DNA of 64,000 nt from an uncultured Pelagibacteraceae bacterium (lineage in GTDB: Bacteria > Pseudomonadota > Alphaproteobacteria > Pelagibacterales > Pelagibacteraceae): positions 1 through 64,000 of the forward strand of contig CACGJX010000006.1 in assembly GCA_902573465.1 (NCBI GenBank), written 5' to 3'. The position numbers and the translations under genes are program-made. Numbering within the stretch: the stretch's first letter is position 1; each line of letters opens with the position of its first letter. This document shows positions 47,605 through 60,775 of the stretch, in pieces. The notes below the pieces were generated by a model, which saw only the letters and a program-made list of their open reading frames with translations, did not search any database and was not told the origin of the DNA.

Positions 47605-48901
47605 CCTCAAGTCCATTCAAATTGGATTTATTCAACTTTATATTACCACCGTGAGAACGTACAATGTCAGATGCAATAGACAGACCAAGCCCTACACTTG
47701 ATTTTGAGTCTGCTCTTCCTTTGTCTATTTTGTAGAAAGGTTTAAATACATTATCATATTCACTTTCTGCTATTCCTGGACCATCATCTTCAACTTTTAT
47801 TATTATACTTGTTTTCTTTTTTTGAAGTTCAATATTTATTTTATTCCCATATTTAATTGAATTTTCTAATAGATTATTAAGACACCTTTTAATTAGATTT
47901 TTTCGACCATTTAAATAAACCTCTGGTAATATCTCTTTGGTAATGTTTTCACTATTATACTTACCTATAATCTCATCTATTAAATCACTTAGATTGAAAA
48001 GCTCATCCTTTTCCATAAATGAGGAACTTGTAAACTGCAAATATTCATTAAGCATTTTTTCCATTTCATTTATATCTTCGGTTAACTTCTTAGCTATGGA
48101 ATTATCTTTTATAAACTCGGTTTGTAATTTCATTCTTGTTAAGGGTGTTCTCAAATCATGACTAATCCCAGATAGCATTTCAGATCTTTGATTTAGATGT
48201 CTCATAATTCTTTTTCTCATTCTATCGAATTCATAACCTGCTTGACGTATCTCAGCTGCACCAGAGGGCTTAAATTCATCTACATTTTCCCCTCTTCCAA
48301 ATTTTTCGGCAGCTTTAGCTAAAGCTGTGATTGGTCTTGTTTGATTTTTTAAAAATATAAGCGAAATAATTACGACCACGAATGCAGGTACAGTTATCCA
48401 TAATCCAAACAGTCTTGCAGAAGTGCTTGTCAGTCTATCCTTAGGGACTATAAATTTAAAGAAACCATTTTGATATTTAATTCTTAAATCAACTAACTCT
48501 TTATAACTTGTAGTATCAAACCAAAATATTTCTAATCCAAATTTAGATTTTAATTCTCTTCTCAGTGTTCTGTCTATTGGACTAAACCATCTTTCATTGT
48601 AAGAGAAATTAAAATTTTCATCCTCAACAAATTCGATATTCAAATCTTGATATAATGAAAAAATATTTTTTATTTCATCTTTTTCATAATTATCATTACT
48701 ATAAACCTCGATGAAAGTTTGTATTTCACTAACCAATGCTCTTGTCATTCCTTTGTTAGTTTTTATCCAAAGGCTATCAAAAAAAACTATTGTAATTATT
48801 AATTGAATTAAAATTACCGGGATAGCAACTATTAGCAAAGCTCTGTAAAATAATCTTTTTGGTAATAAATTTTTTACAAATTTATTCAATCCATAAAACA
48901 T
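47582..48901 (-). CDS. EnvZ-type sensor histidine kinase
   Basis: A 439-aa two-helix membrane kinase. TM1 is about 20-41, a periplasmic sensor domain about 42-164, TM2 about 165-186, then a HAMP domain. The phospho-accepting His248 lies in SGISHDLRTPLTR. ATPase motifs are the N box LLENSIKYG, G1 DDGPGIAE and G2 GLGLSIASD. It overlaps the response regulator gene by 20 nt, so the two form a pair of the EnvZ/OmpR class. The signal is unknown. The downstream end overlaps ubiK. Confidence 0.92.
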   Translation of the reverse strand: MFYGLNKFVKNLLPKRLFYRALLIVAIPVILIQLIITIVFFDSLWIKTNKGMTRALVSEIQTFIEVYSNDNYEKDEIKNIFSLYQDLNIEFVEDENFNFSYNERWFSPIDRTLRRELKSKFGLEIFWFDTTSYKELVDLRIKYQNGFFKFIVPKDRLTSTSARLFGLWITVPAFVVVIISLIFLKNQTRPITALAKAAEKFGRGENVDEFKPSGAAEIRQAGYEFDRMRKRIMRHLNQRSEMLSGISHDLRTPLTRMKLQTEFIKDNSIAKKLTEDINEMEKMLNEYLQFTSSSFMEKDELFNLSDLIDEIIGKYNSENITKEILPEVYLNGRKNLIKRCLNNLLENSIKYGNKINIELQKKKTSIIIKVEDDGPGIAESEYDNVFKPFYKIDKGRADSKSSVGLGLSIASDIVRSHGGNIKLNKSNLNGLEVKIFLPV

Positions 48902-49559
48902 AGCCAGCTCCTCTTATAGTCTGAAGAAATTTTGGATTTTTTGGATCTATTTCAATTTTTTTCCTCAATCTAGTTATGATAACATCAATTGATCTTTCTT
49001 TATCTAAGTCAATTAATCTACCAATTTCTTCCCGTTCAAAAACTTTTCCTGGGTTATTAATCATTTTCTCTAATATTGTTTTTTCAGTGTTATTTATTTT
49101 AAATTCTGAATTACCATGAAAAATTATCTGCTTACTTAAATCTATTTTTACATTTTCAAATTCTATTATTTTCTTAGAATTATTTTTTTTGGTTTTGTTA
49201 ATTATGTTTTTAATTCTAAGATCAAGTTCCTTGGGCTCGAAAGGTTTAGGTAAATAATCATCTGCTCCCACTTCTAATCCCTCTATTCTTTCATTCGGCT
49301 CACCTTTAGCAGTTAATAATATTATTGGAGTATTAATATATTCTTTATGTTCTTTTAAAAAATCAAGCCCACTTTTTCCAGGCATCATGATATCTAAAAT
49401 TATTAAATCAAACTTAATAACCTTTATTTTTTCAGACGCATTTTCTGCGGTATGAGCTGTGGTGACTAAATATTTTTTTTCATTTAAATATTTTTTAACC
49501 AATGATCTTATTCCTTCATCATCATCAACCACTAAAATATGAGCCAGAAAACTATCCAT
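48882..49559 (-). CDS. OmpR-family response regulator
   Basis: A 225-aa two-domain regulator. The receiver domain has acidic residues 12-14, phospho-acceptor Asp56 (LDIMMPG), Thr83 and Lys105. The C-terminal winged-helix DNA-binding domain ends in TIRGAGYVL. The MarR-type gene immediately upstream (8-nt overlap) recalls the petP-petR pair reported near petABC in Rhodobacter, so PetR is a candidate name, but target promoters are not known here. It is translated just before the kinase. Confidence 0.92.
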   Translation of the reverse strand: MDSFLAHILVVDDDEGIRSLVKKYLNEKKYLVTTAHTAENASEKIKVIKFDLIILDIMMPGKSGLDFLKEHKEYINTPIILLTAKGEPNERIEGLEVGADDYLPKPFEPKELDLRIKNIINKTKKNNSKKIIEFENVKIDLSKQIIFHGNSEFKINNTEKTILEKMINNPGKVFEREEIGRLIDLDKERSIDVIITRLRKKIEIDPKNPKFLQTIRGAGYVLWIE

Positions 49560-49989
49560 TAATTATTCTTTTTAAAACTTCATCAAAATTAAGAACTTCT
49601 TGAGAACTTGAATTAAGCAATGCATTATAAATTCTTTTTTTTTGTATTTCAAAAATCTCTTTAAAAATTTTTTTTCCTTTTTCATTTAGAAAGATGTGTT
49701 TAATTCTTGTGTCAGTCTCGTCTTTATTAAAAAAAACCATTTCAAGCTTGATCAAATCTTTTAAAACCCTATTTAGGCTTTGTTTAGATACTTTAAGTTT
49801 CCTCATAAGCTCTGAGATTGATATTCCCTCATACATAGATATTAAATGAATAGTTTTTTGATGAGCTAAGCCAATATGATATTTATTGAGAATTTTTTTT
49901 GAGTCTGAAAAAGTTTCTCTATAACTTATAAATAATTTTTCAATTAAATGTTTTAATTGTTCATCTTTTAAATATAAAAGCTCTTTCAT
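49552..49989 (-). CDS. MarR-family transcriptional regulator (PetP-like position)
   Basis: A 145-aa winged-helix regulator from ATG 49989; a GTG directly upstream is a weaker start. The recognition helix region is ISELMRKLKVSKQSLNRVLKDL, the wing contains NKDETDTRIKH, and the C-terminal helices would form the dimer interface. It overlaps the OmpR-type gene by 8 nt, giving a MarR-OmpR-kinase trio. A perfect TATAAT (50017-50012 on the minus strand) lies about 23 nt upstream and interleaves with the ilvE -35 region. Confidence 0.88.
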   Translation of the reverse strand: MKELLYLKDEQLKHLIEKLFISYRETFSDSKKILNKYHIGLAHQKTIHLISMYEGISISELMRKLKVSKQSLNRVLKDLIKLEMVFFNKDETDTRIKHIFLNEKGKKIFKEIFEIQKKRIYNALLNSSSQEVLNFDEVLKRIING

Positions 49990-50004
49990 CACAGGTAAGT
50001 TATA

Positions 50005-50033
50005 TTGACATATTATATATACACAGATATTTT
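50005..50033 (+). promoter_or_regulatory. Candidate ilvE promoter overlapping the marR promoter
   Basis: A perfect TTGACA (50005-50010), 17 bp, then TATTTT (50028-50033, four of six). Transcription would begin near 50040, about 19 nt before the ilvE ATG. A minus-strand TATAAT for the MarR gene (50017-50012) begins 2 bp after the TTGACA, inside the ilvE spacer, so the two divergent promoters interlock and RNA polymerase binding to one should occlude the other. Confidence 0.5.
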
Positions 50034-50058
50034 TCAGTAATAATTTTATATTTCATAC

Positions 50059-50940
50059 ATGATACCTTACGATAAAAGATCTGGTAAAATATGGTACAAC
50101 GGCGAATTAGTTGATTGGTCTAATGTTAAAGTGCATGTTTTAAGCCATGGATTACACTACGCTAGTTGTGTTTTTGAGGGAGAGAGAGTTTATGATGGTT
50201 CAATCTTCAAATTAGAGGAACATACTTCAAGATTTTTTCATTCAGCAAGACGAATGGGTTTTGAAATTCCTTACACTGAAACGGAAATAAACGCTGCTTC
50301 AAATACTATAATTAAAAACCAAAAAGTTGAAAATGGTTACGTAAGACCAGTTGCCTGGAGAGGCAGTGAAATGATGGCGATCTCAGCTCAACAAACAAAA
50401 ATTCATGTTGCAATAGCAACATGGGAATGGGGGTCCTATTTTGATCCAAAATTAAAAGTTGAGGGGATTAGATTAAATATTTCTAATTGGAGAAGACCTG
50501 CTCCTAATACAATTCCTTGGGACACAAAAGCTTCAGGTCTTTACATGATATGCACTCTTTCAAAACATGAGGCAGAAAAAAATGGTTATACAGATTCTTT
50601 AATGCTAGATCATGAAGGTAATATTGCTGAAGCTACTGGTGCAAATATTTTTTTTAAAGACTCGAATGGTGAGTTACACACGCCGTTACCAGACTCTTTC
50701 CTAGATGGAATTACTAGAAGAACAGTAATTGAAATTGCGAAATCAAAAAATATTAAAGTACATGAAAGAAAAATAAACCCCTCAGAGTTGAAGAATTTTG
50801 TTGGATGTTTTTTAACCGGAACTGCAGCAGAGGTAACCCCAGTTTCTTGTATCGCTGAAAATGAATTTAAAGTTTGTGATTTAATTATTGGTCTTAACGA
50901 AAGTTATCAGAAACTTGTTAGAAAGAAAAAAGCAGCTTAA
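50059..50940 (+). CDS. ilvE: Branched-chain amino acid aminotransferase
   Basis: A 293-aa fold-type IV PLP enzyme catalysing the last step of Ile, Val and Leu synthesis. PLP Lys157 lies in TKASGLY. The HGLHYASCVFEGER segment near 30-43, EATGANIFF and the C-terminal GTAAEVTPV are standard IlvE motifs, favouring it over D-amino-acid transaminase or aminodeoxychorismate lyase. Its stop shares TTAA (50937-50940) with the convergent pgsA stop. Confidence 0.95.
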   Translation: MIPYDKRSGKIWYNGELVDWSNVKVHVLSHGLHYASCVFEGERVYDGSIFKLEEHTSRFFHSARRMGFEIPYTETEINAASNTIIKNQKVENGYVRPVAWRGSEMMAISAQQTKIHVAIATWEWGSYFDPKLKVEGIRLNISNWRRPAPNTIPWDTKASGLYMICTLSKHEAEKNGYTDSLMLDHEGNIAEATGANIFFKDSNGELHTPLPDSFLDGITRRTVIEIAKSKNIKVHERKINPSELKNFVGCFLTGTAAEVTPVSCIAENEFKVCDLIIGLNESYQKLVRKKKAA

Positions 50941-51521
50941 TCTTTATTATCTTCTGAGATAGCGTGATCAATACCTTTTCGCATATATTCATACCCCGTA
51001 AATAGAGTTAAAGCAGCCGAAAGCCATAAAAGAATTATTCCAATAGTTTGAGCATTATAATCTTGAAAATTAATAATTTTGTTTCCAGTTTCACCAGAAA
51101 GTAAAAGTGCAATAGCAACCATTTGCAATACAGTCTTTAATTTTGCTAGATTTGAAACTGGTAGTTTAATTTTTCCCTTAGCCAAAAATTCCCTTAATCC
51201 AGATATCAAAATTTCTCTGGTTAAGATAATGATTGCTGCTATTACCTCGTAATTTCTTATAGTTCCGTCCATTACCAAAAGTATTAAAGCAGTTGCAACG
51301 ATAATTTTATCTGCAATAGGATCAAGTAATTCTCCAAGTTTAGACTCTTCCCCAAGAAATCTTGCTAGCATTCCATCTAAAAAATCTGTGAAGGATGCAA
51401 CGATAAATAAAATTAACGCTGTCAAATCTCCATAAAAACCTGGCAAGTAAAATGCTAACACAAAAAAAGGAACAATTAAGATTCTTCCTATAGTTAAAAT
51501 ATTCGGTATTTTTTTAAGCAT
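50937..51521 (-). CDS. pgsA: CDP-diacylglycerol-glycerol-3-phosphate 3-phosphatidyltransferase
   Basis: PgsA starts phosphatidylglycerol synthesis at the inner membrane. It has 194 aa and about five membrane helices. The CDP-alcohol phosphotransferase motif, D-G-x2-A-R-x8-G-x3-D-x3-D, is complete in the LDGMLARF...LGELLDPIADK region. It starts 8 nt after the uvrC stop. Confidence 0.94.
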   Translation of the reverse strand: MLKKIPNILTIGRILIVPFFVLAFYLPGFYGDLTALILFIVASFTDFLDGMLARFLGEESKLGELLDPIADKIIVATALILLVMDGTIRNYEVIAAIIILTREILISGLREFLAKGKIKLPVSNLAKLKTVLQMVAIALLLSGETGNKIINFQDYNAQTIGIILLWLSAALTLFTGYEYMRKGIDHAISEDNKD

Positions 51522-51529
51522 AATTTTTT

Positions 51530-53365
51530 TTATTCATGAAAAAAGTTATATATTTTTTTCGCAACTTTTTCTTCAACCCCTTCCACAGATTTAATTTCAT
51601 CTAGACTTGCAGACTCAACTGCTCTAGCTGATCCAAAATGGTTTAATAAAGCTCTTTTTCTTATGGAACCTATTCCGTCAATTTGGTCTAACAGCGATTT
51701 ACTAATACCCTTCTTCCTTTTTGCTCTATGAGCACTAATTGCAAAACGATGAGACTCATCTCTTATTCTCTGAAGAAAGAATAAAGTAGGATCATTTTTA
51801 ACGAATTTAAATTCCTTACCATTATGAAAGAAAGTCTCATTTCCACTATTTCTATATTTACCTTTAGCAATCGCAATTATAGGAATATCATGAAGTCCAA
51901 GTTCATTTAAAGTTTCTCTAGCTACTGAATATTGTCCTTTTCCTCCATCTACCATTACCAGATCAGGAAAAGTTAAATAGTTATCTTTTTCTTGTATTGC
52001 TCTTTTAAATCTTCTATTCAAAACTTCTTTCATCATTCCATAATCATCTTGTTCATTCTTTTTAAGCTTGATGTTAAATTTTCTATATCTTTTTTTAATA
52101 AATCCATCATCACCATAAGCTATCAATGCGCCTACACTGTTTGTTCCCTGTATATGACTGTTATCATAAACCTCAATCAGATTAATATTGGTCTCTAGAT
52201 TAAATTTACTTGCCACAGCTTCAAATAATTCCTTATTATTTTGACTTTCATAAAGCTTTCTATTTAAACTCTCTTTAGCGTTTTTTATTGCTTGGTTAAT
52301 TACTTTTAATTTTGAACCTTTTTTAGCTATAGATATAGTAACTTGTTTTTTTTCTTTAAGAGAGAGCGTTTTTTCGATTAAAACTTTTTCTTTTATCTCT
52401 TCAGATAATATTATTGAGGAGGGTACACTTTTATTTTCATAAAATTGTGTGACAAAAGAATTAATTATATTGCTTAAATTTTCATCAGGATCATGTTTTG
52501 GAAAAAAAGATTGGTTACCCCAGTTTTGTTTTGATCTATAAAAAAAAACTTGAATACATGCTTTGCCAGACTCTTTATATCCCGCGATTACATCAGCCTC
52601 TATAAGATTAGCTTCATTAATTCTTTGTGATGATTGAATAATATTCAAGGATTTTATTCGATCTCTTAAAATTACTGCTTTTTCAAAATCTAAACTCTCA
52701 CTAGCTCTTTCCATTTGCTCTGAAAGGCTTTTTTGTATTTTTCTTGATTTACCAGAAACAAATTCAATAGCGTCATCAACAGTCTTTTTATATTCTTCTT
52801 TTTCTATATAACCAACACAAGGACCAGAGCATCTTTTAATTTGATATAAAATACATGGTCGCTCTCTATTTTTAAATACAGTGTCATCACAAACTCTAAG
52901 ATGGAATATTTTTTGAATCATTTTTATTGTCCAGTTAGCTGATCCTGCGGATGCAAAAGGTCCAAAATAAAAACCTTCAGTAGTTTTTTTCCCTCTGTGT
53001 CTTTTTATTTGTGGCCATTTATCTTTGTTGCCAATAAATATAAAAGGAAAAGATTTATCATCTCTTAGTAAAATATTAAATTTTGGTTTATGTTTTTTGA
53101 TTAAATTTGCCTCTAAAAGCAAAGCTTCACTTTCATTAGAAGTAGTTGTTATCTCCAATTTTCTAGTTTGTGACAACATTCTTTCGGTCCTAATAATATG
53201 ATTTTTTTCAGCTACATAACTTTTAAGTCTATTTGGTAAATTTTTGGCTTTACCAACATAAAGAATTTCCTCTTTTTCATTCAACATTCTATAAACACCA
53301 GGAAGTTTTGGGATTAAGGGTAGTTCTTTTTTTATTATTTCTTTTCCAATATCAGAACTTATCAT
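51530..53365 (-). CDS. uvrC: Excinuclease ABC subunit C
   Basis: UvrC makes both incisions in nucleotide excision repair. It has 611 aa from ATG 53365, preceded by an AGAGAAG ribosome-binding stretch; an in-frame GTG-like extension to 53395 would lie inside folB. The N-terminal GIY-YIG domain (GVYRML...[12 protein letters not shown]), the UVR motif region near residues 205-240, the RNase H-like 5' nuclease half ([19 protein letters not shown]) and C-terminal helix-hairpin-helix ([17 protein letters not shown]) are all visible. It overlaps the folB stop by 14 nt. Confidence 0.95.
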   Translation of the reverse strand: MISSDIGKEIIKKELPLIPKLPGVYRMLNEKEEILYVGKAKNLPNRLKSYVAEKNHIIRTERMLSQTRKLEITTTSNESEALLLEANLIKKHKPKFNILLRDDKSFPFIFIGNKDKWPQIKRHRGKKTTEGFYFGPFASAGSANWTIKMIQKIFHLRVCDDTVFKNRERPCILYQIKRCSGPCVGYIEKEEYKKTVDDAIEFVSGKSRKIQKSLSEQMERASESLDFEKAVILRDRIKSLNIIQSSQRINEANLIEADVIAGYKESGKACIQVFFYRSKQNWGNQSFFPKHDPDENLSNIINSFVTQFYENKSVPSSIILSEEIKEKVLIEKTLSLKEKKQVTISIAKKGSKLKVINQAIKNAKESLNRKLYESQNNKELFEAVASKFNLETNINLIEVYDNSHIQGTNSVGALIAYGDDGFIKKRYRKFNIKLKKNEQDDYGMMKEVLNRRFKRAIQEKDNYLTFPDLVMVDGGKGQYSVARETLNELGLHDIPIIAIAKGKYRNSGNETFFHNGKEFKFVKNDPTLFFLQRIRDESHRFAISAHRAKRKKGISKSLLDQIDGIGSIRKRALLNHFGSARAVESASLDEIKSVEGVEEKVAKKIYNFFHE

Positions 53366-53777
53366 GACTTCTCTTTTTGGTAATTTGAATACCAACAGAT
53401 GAGCATTCTTTTAAAATCTCTAATTTTTCAATTTTGAGCATTATCTTAGCAATTCTTTTATCTTTAAATAATTCATCAAAAACAGCCTCTGCAAGAGTTT
53501 CTAAAAAGTTATAATGTTTTTTCTTAACAAGTTTTCTTATCAGCTTAACAATAGTTCCATAATTAACTATTGATTTTAAATCTTTATCATTTGACGGTTT
53601 TTTATCTTGATAATCTATTTCAAGACTAAATTTTACTTTTTGAGCATTTTCTCTTTCAAAATCATAATATCCAAGTTTTAAATCCAGTATTAACTCGTTT
53701 ATAAGGATTTTTTTTTCATAATTGAAAAGAGATTTTCCTTTATCAATTTTAACAATCTTAAAATTATTTTTTTTCAT
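53352..53777 (-). CDS. folB: Dihydroneopterin aldolase FolB-like
   Basis: A 141-aa protein with the tunnelling-fold pattern of dihydroneopterin aldolase / epimerase. It shows the early [19 protein letters not shown] segment, the NYGTIVKLI helix and the FLETLAEAV helix with the catalytic-region Glu. It makes the pterin building block of folate. The first 20 residues form an extra lead not usual in FolB. It overlaps the SDR gene by four bases and uvrC by 14 nt. The partner SDR looks like a pteridine reductase, reinforcing the folate assignment. Confidence 0.85.
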   Translation of the reverse strand: MKKNNFKIVKIDKGKSLFNYEKKILINELILDLKLGYYDFERENAQKVKFSLEIDYQDKKPSNDKDLKSIVNYGTIVKLIRKLVKKKHYNFLETLAEAVFDELFKDKRIAKIMLKIEKLEILKECSSVGIQITKKRSHDKF

Positions 53778-54507
53778 TCCTTACCTAGAACATCTGGTGT
53801 TTGCCAGTTTAAACTTTGGCCACTATCAATTGCCAGCACTTGACCAGTAATAGATCTGCTTTTTATAAAAAAGTCAACAGCATTACAAATTTCATTAACA
53901 TCAACCTGTCTTTTTAAAGGAGTAGCAAGATATTGTTTTTTAAAATGTTTTTCAGTCTGTCTTTGATTTTTTATAGTAGGTCCTGGTGCAATACCATTTA
54001 CCCTTATTTTAGGTGAAAGACTCATAGCACTAGTTTTTGTCAAAGTATAAAGACCAGATTTACTTATAGTGTAAGAAAAGAAATATGGAGTAAGTTTAAA
54101 AATTCTTTGATCAATAATATTAATAATATTATTATTATTTCCTCTAATATTTTTGGAAAATTCTTTAGTTAAAAGTGCAGGTGCTTTCAAATTGATTGAT
54201 ATGTGTTTTTCCCAACTTTTATTATTAAAATTTGCTAATTTATCATTTTCAAATAATGAAGCATTATTAACAAGACAGTCAAAATATTTTAATTTGGATT
54301 TTGCTAACTTGATAATTTTGATAATATCTTTTTCTTTACTTAAATCACCTTTGGCTAAATAAACTTTAGCTCCATAATACTCTAATTTTTTTTTGAGATT
54401 TTCTGCTTTAGATTTTGATTTATTAAAATGAAGAACTAACTCTTTATTTGGACCTGAAAGTTTTTTTGCAATTGCCGCACCTATTCTTGTTGCTCCACCT
54501 GTGATGA

Positions 54508-54526
<19 letters not shown>
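53774..54526 (-). CDS. SDR oxidoreductase of pteridine-reductase (PTR1/FolM) type
   Basis: A 250-aa short-chain reductase. The cofactor motif is T9-G-x3-R14-x-G16, the TGxxxRxG form seen in pteridine reductases rather than the usual TGxxxGxG. The catalytic residues read Asp139, Tyr152 and Lys156; the 13- and 4-residue spacings match the Asp-Tyr-Lys triad of Leishmania PTR1, whereas ordinary SDRs have Ser in place of Asp. Adjacent folB supports action on a pterin or dihydrofolate. It overlaps uvrB by 19 nt. Activity is inferred; a generic SDR remains possible. Confidence 0.8.
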
Positions 54527-57909
<3,383 letters not shown>

Positions 57910-58857
57910 TTATTTTTGATTTAAAATCTTTTTTGCTGGAATTGTTTTTTTAATCCAAATATTTGGAATAGAATTTACACCTTTTAGAGCTGCAAAATAT
58001 GCTCCAGTAAAATTTGCTCTTGAACAATTGCACCCACCTGCCTTTATTGTTTTTAAAATAGCGTCTTTATAATTTTTTGAATTAATAATTGTATATATTG
58101 AGCTGTTAAAAGTTCCTGGGTAGCTACAAGCCATACCTAGTTTCTTTATCACAGCTGGATCGAATTTTGATCTTAATTGTCTTATTTTTTTAATGTCATT
58201 TACTATTCCTTTAAAAAAAGAATTTCTATTGAATTTTTTAATGAATTCTTTGATTGGGTCTTCAGCTCCCTTTAACGCAAAATCTATTAAATAAAATTTT
58301 GCCATAGCATATTTAAAACTTATTTTTGAAACTGTTACAATTTTGAAAATTTTTTCTAAACTTTTAAAATCAAAGCCATATAGAAAATATGGAAGAGTAG
58401 CACAAAAACCATCTGACTCATTGACTTTTACACCACCAGGGATCTTCTTTTTCAACTTGATATTTTTTACTGTCTCAATAATATTTTGATGTATCCACGG
58501 TCCCTTGACGATACCGTGCCAGTCTTTGACTTTTTTATATTTAGATCTCAGTTTTAAATTTTTCCAATATTTACTTCCAGGGCCAAAGTTTATAAGGATT
58601 TTTTTTTTAAAACGTTTCTCTATATTTTCGTGTCCATCCAGTAGTGTGTGAAACATTACTTGGCTAATTTCATTGTAACCAGAGACTTTTCCGGTTTTGA
58701 TATTATAGAAGGGACTTCTATTTTTTTTTAAGAAAGAAAAGTCCTTTTTTCCTTTAATATAAACACCTAATTTTTTTTGATTATATACCCAATGTAATGG
58801 TCTGGCTGCTGCATCTGCCACTGTAGCGCCTAAGAAAACATGGAGATTATTTTTCAC
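57910..58857 (-). CDS. ADP-ribosylglycohydrolase / J1-crystallin-like protein with altered metal site
   Basis: A 315-aa, mostly helical, basic protein. The N-terminal GATVADAAARPLHWVYN matches the J1-crystallin / COG1397 branch of ADP-ribosylglycohydrolases. The magnesium-binding acids of active enzymes appear changed: the usual first Asp/Glu cluster is GYNEIS here, and the C-terminal GGDTDT-type motif reads GGCNCSRAN, with Cys in place of Asp. Hydrolase activity on ADP-ribose is therefore doubtful; a redox or structural role is conceivable. It lies 1 nt after trxB in the same orientation, so the two are very probably co-transcribed. Confidence 0.75.
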   Translation of the reverse strand: MKNNLHVFLGATVADAAARPLHWVYNQKKLGVYIKGKKDFSFLKKNRSPFYNIKTGKVSGYNEISQVMFHTLLDGHENIEKRFKKKILINFGPGSKYWKNLKLRSKYKKVKDWHGIVKGPWIHQNIIETVKNIKLKKKIPGGVKVNESDGFCATLPYFLYGFDFKSLEKIFKIVTVSKISFKYAMAKFYLIDFALKGAEDPIKEFIKKFNRNSFFKGIVNDIKKIRQLRSKFDPAVIKKLGMACSYPGTFNSSIYTIINSKNYKDAILKTIKAGGCNCSRANFTGAYFAALKGVNSIPNIWIKKTIPAKKILNQK

Positions 58858-58858
58858 T

Positions 58859-59803
58859 TTAATGAGATAAAAACTTTTCAGCCTCTAGTGCCGCCATACA
58901 CCCCATACCAGCAGCAGTTACGGCTTGCCTAAATGTTTTATCCTTTACGTCTCCAGCCGCATAAACACCTGGTACGTTAGTCTCTGTTGAATCTGGTTTT
59001 GTTATCAAATAACCCTCATTATCCATACTAAGTTGATCTTTAAATAATTGAGTTGCAGGGTCATGACCAATAGCAATGAAAACACCGTCTAATTTTATTT
59101 CATCAATTTTATTGGTTTTAACATTTTTAACTTTTATACCTTTAACATTCTTTGGATCTTTATCTCCAATTACATCCTCAACAACTGTATCCCAAATGAT
59201 TTCAATTTTTTTATTTTCCATAAGTTTTTTTTGAAGCATTTTTTCAGCTCTCAAACTATCTCTTCTGTGAATCAATTTTACTTTTGAAGCAAATTTTGTA
59301 AGAAACATTGCCTCTTCGACAGCCGCATTACCTCCACCTACAACAGCAACTTCTTTATCTTTAAAGAAAAAACCATCACATGTCGCACATGCTGATACAC
59401 CAAATCCTCTAAACTCTTGTTCAGATTTAATATTTAACCATCTAGCTTGGGCACCTGTGGAAATTATTATGCTATCAGCAGTATATTTTTGACCAGTGTC
59501 CCCTACAGCCTCAAAAGGTGTTGTTTTCAAATTTACTGAACTTATATGATCTTCAATCATTTCTGTTCCAACTGCTTTTGCTTGCTCTTTCATTTGATCC
59601 ATAAGCCACGGACCTTGAATAACATCAGCAAATCCAGGAAAGTTTTCAACGTCTGTTGTTGTAGTTAATTGGCCTCCAGGCTCCGACCCATAAACCAAAA
59701 TTGGATTTAACATTGCTCTCGCCGCATAAACTGCAGCAGTGTATCCAGCAGGACCAGACCCAATTATTAACACTTTTGTGTGTTTAGTTGGATTTTGACT
59801 CAT
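58859..59803 (-). CDS. trxB: Thioredoxin-disulfide reductase
   Basis: A 314-aa NADPH flavoenzyme that reduces thioredoxin. It has the N-terminal FAD motif GSGPAGYTAAVYAARA, redox centre CATC within ACATCDGFF, the NADPH motif VGGGNAAVEEA and the C-terminal FAD motif GVYAAGDV. It supplies electrons for peroxiredoxins such as the one at 15467. It is followed after 1 nt by the ADP-ribosylglycohydrolase-like gene. Confidence 0.96.
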   Translation of the reverse strand: MSQNPTKHTKVLIIGSGPAGYTAAVYAARAMLNPILVYGSEPGGQLTTTTDVENFPGFADVIQGPWLMDQMKEQAKAVGTEMIEDHISSVNLKTTPFEAVGDTGQKYTADSIIISTGAQARWLNIKSEQEFRGFGVSACATCDGFFFKDKEVAVVGGGNAAVEEAMFLTKFASKVKLIHRRDSLRAEKMLQKKLMENKKIEIIWDTVVEDVIGDKDPKNVKGIKVKNVKTNKIDEIKLDGVFIAIGHDPATQLFKDQLSMDNEGYLITKPDSTETNVPGVYAAGDVKDKTFRQAVTAAGMGCMAALEAEKFLSH

Positions 59804-59824
59804 ATGAAAGCTATATAGTGATAA

Positions 59825-60775
59825 ATGACTAAATTAAAAGGTTTATTATTGACCGAGGGTATGCATGGCATGATTAGCCAAGTTGAGGGGCTTGCTAAAG
59901 CTCTTAATCTTGAATTTATACACGAAAAAATTGAACTAGATAATTTTTGGAAAATAATCCCTCCAAAATTAACACCTGTAAAAGATTTTGTTTTTAAAAA
60001 TAATATATCAAAAAAATTTAATGTAGTAATTTCATGTGGGAGAAAAAGTGTAGTCCCATCAATTTTTTTAAAAAAAAAATTTGGAAGTAAAATTATGAAC
60101 ATTCATATTCAAGATCCAAAAGTATCATTAAATAATTTTGATTTTGTTATTGCGCCAGACCACGATGGCCTTAATGGGATAAATGTTCTAAAAACTAAAG
60201 GAGCAATTCATTATATTACTGAAAAAGACTTAGAGGAAAATATTGATTATCTTAAACCTCGAATTAAAAAAGAAAAAGTAATAGCGTTTATCGCCGGTGG
60301 TCCAAATAAGTATTATGATTTTAATGATGAAATAATTGAGGAAATTTTTGTTAAAACTAAAAAAAATTTTATTAATCAAGGTTATCAGCTTATTTTTATA
60401 CCTTCAATTAGAACACCTCAAAGAATTATAGATAAAGCCCAAAATTTTTTTGATGATGACCAGATTATAATTCATGATATTGATAAGAAAGCCTATTTAT
60501 CATCACTTAAGCTAGCTAATCATATTATTGTAACGTGCGACTCTACATCTATGATATCTGAAGCAACTATGTCAGGAAAACCAATATATGTGGCTCAAAT
60601 GCCAGCTATTAAAAAAAATATTCGTTTCAAAAAATTTTTTGAGCTCTTTAAATCCCTAGAAATAATTAAAAACTTAGAGGATACAGTTGAAGAATGGAAT
60701 TATAAAAAACTTAATGAAACTCATAGAATATCCAGATATATAGAGAAGCAACTTAAAGATTATGACTTTTCTTAA
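59825..60775 (+). CDS. ELM1/DUF1022 family protein
   Basis: A 316-aa protein of the mitochondrial fission ELM1 family (COG3660), which folds like GT-B glycosyltransferases. Marker segments are the N-terminal LTEGMHGMISQVEGLAKAL, VVISCGRKSV, IHIQDPK, the PDHDG block and VTCDSTSMISEA near the C-terminus. Plant ELM1 recruits a dynamin to mitochondria, but bacterial function is unknown and probably envelope-related. It is 21 bp from divergent trxB and overlaps the oxygenase gene by 14 nt. Confidence 0.88.
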   Translation: MTKLKGLLLTEGMHGMISQVEGLAKALNLEFIHEKIELDNFWKIIPPKLTPVKDFVFKNNISKKFNVVISCGRKSVVPSIFLKKKFGSKIMNIHIQDPKVSLNNFDFVIAPDHDGLNGINVLKTKGAIHYITEKDLEENIDYLKPRIKKEKVIAFIAGGPNKYYDFNDEIIEEIFVKTKKNFINQGYQLIFIPSIRTPQRIIDKAQNFFDDDQIIIHDIDKKAYLSSLKLANHIIVTCDSTSMISEATMSGKPIYVAQMPAIKKNIRFKKFFELFKSLEIIKNLEDTVEEWNYKKLNETHRISRYIEKQLKDYDFS

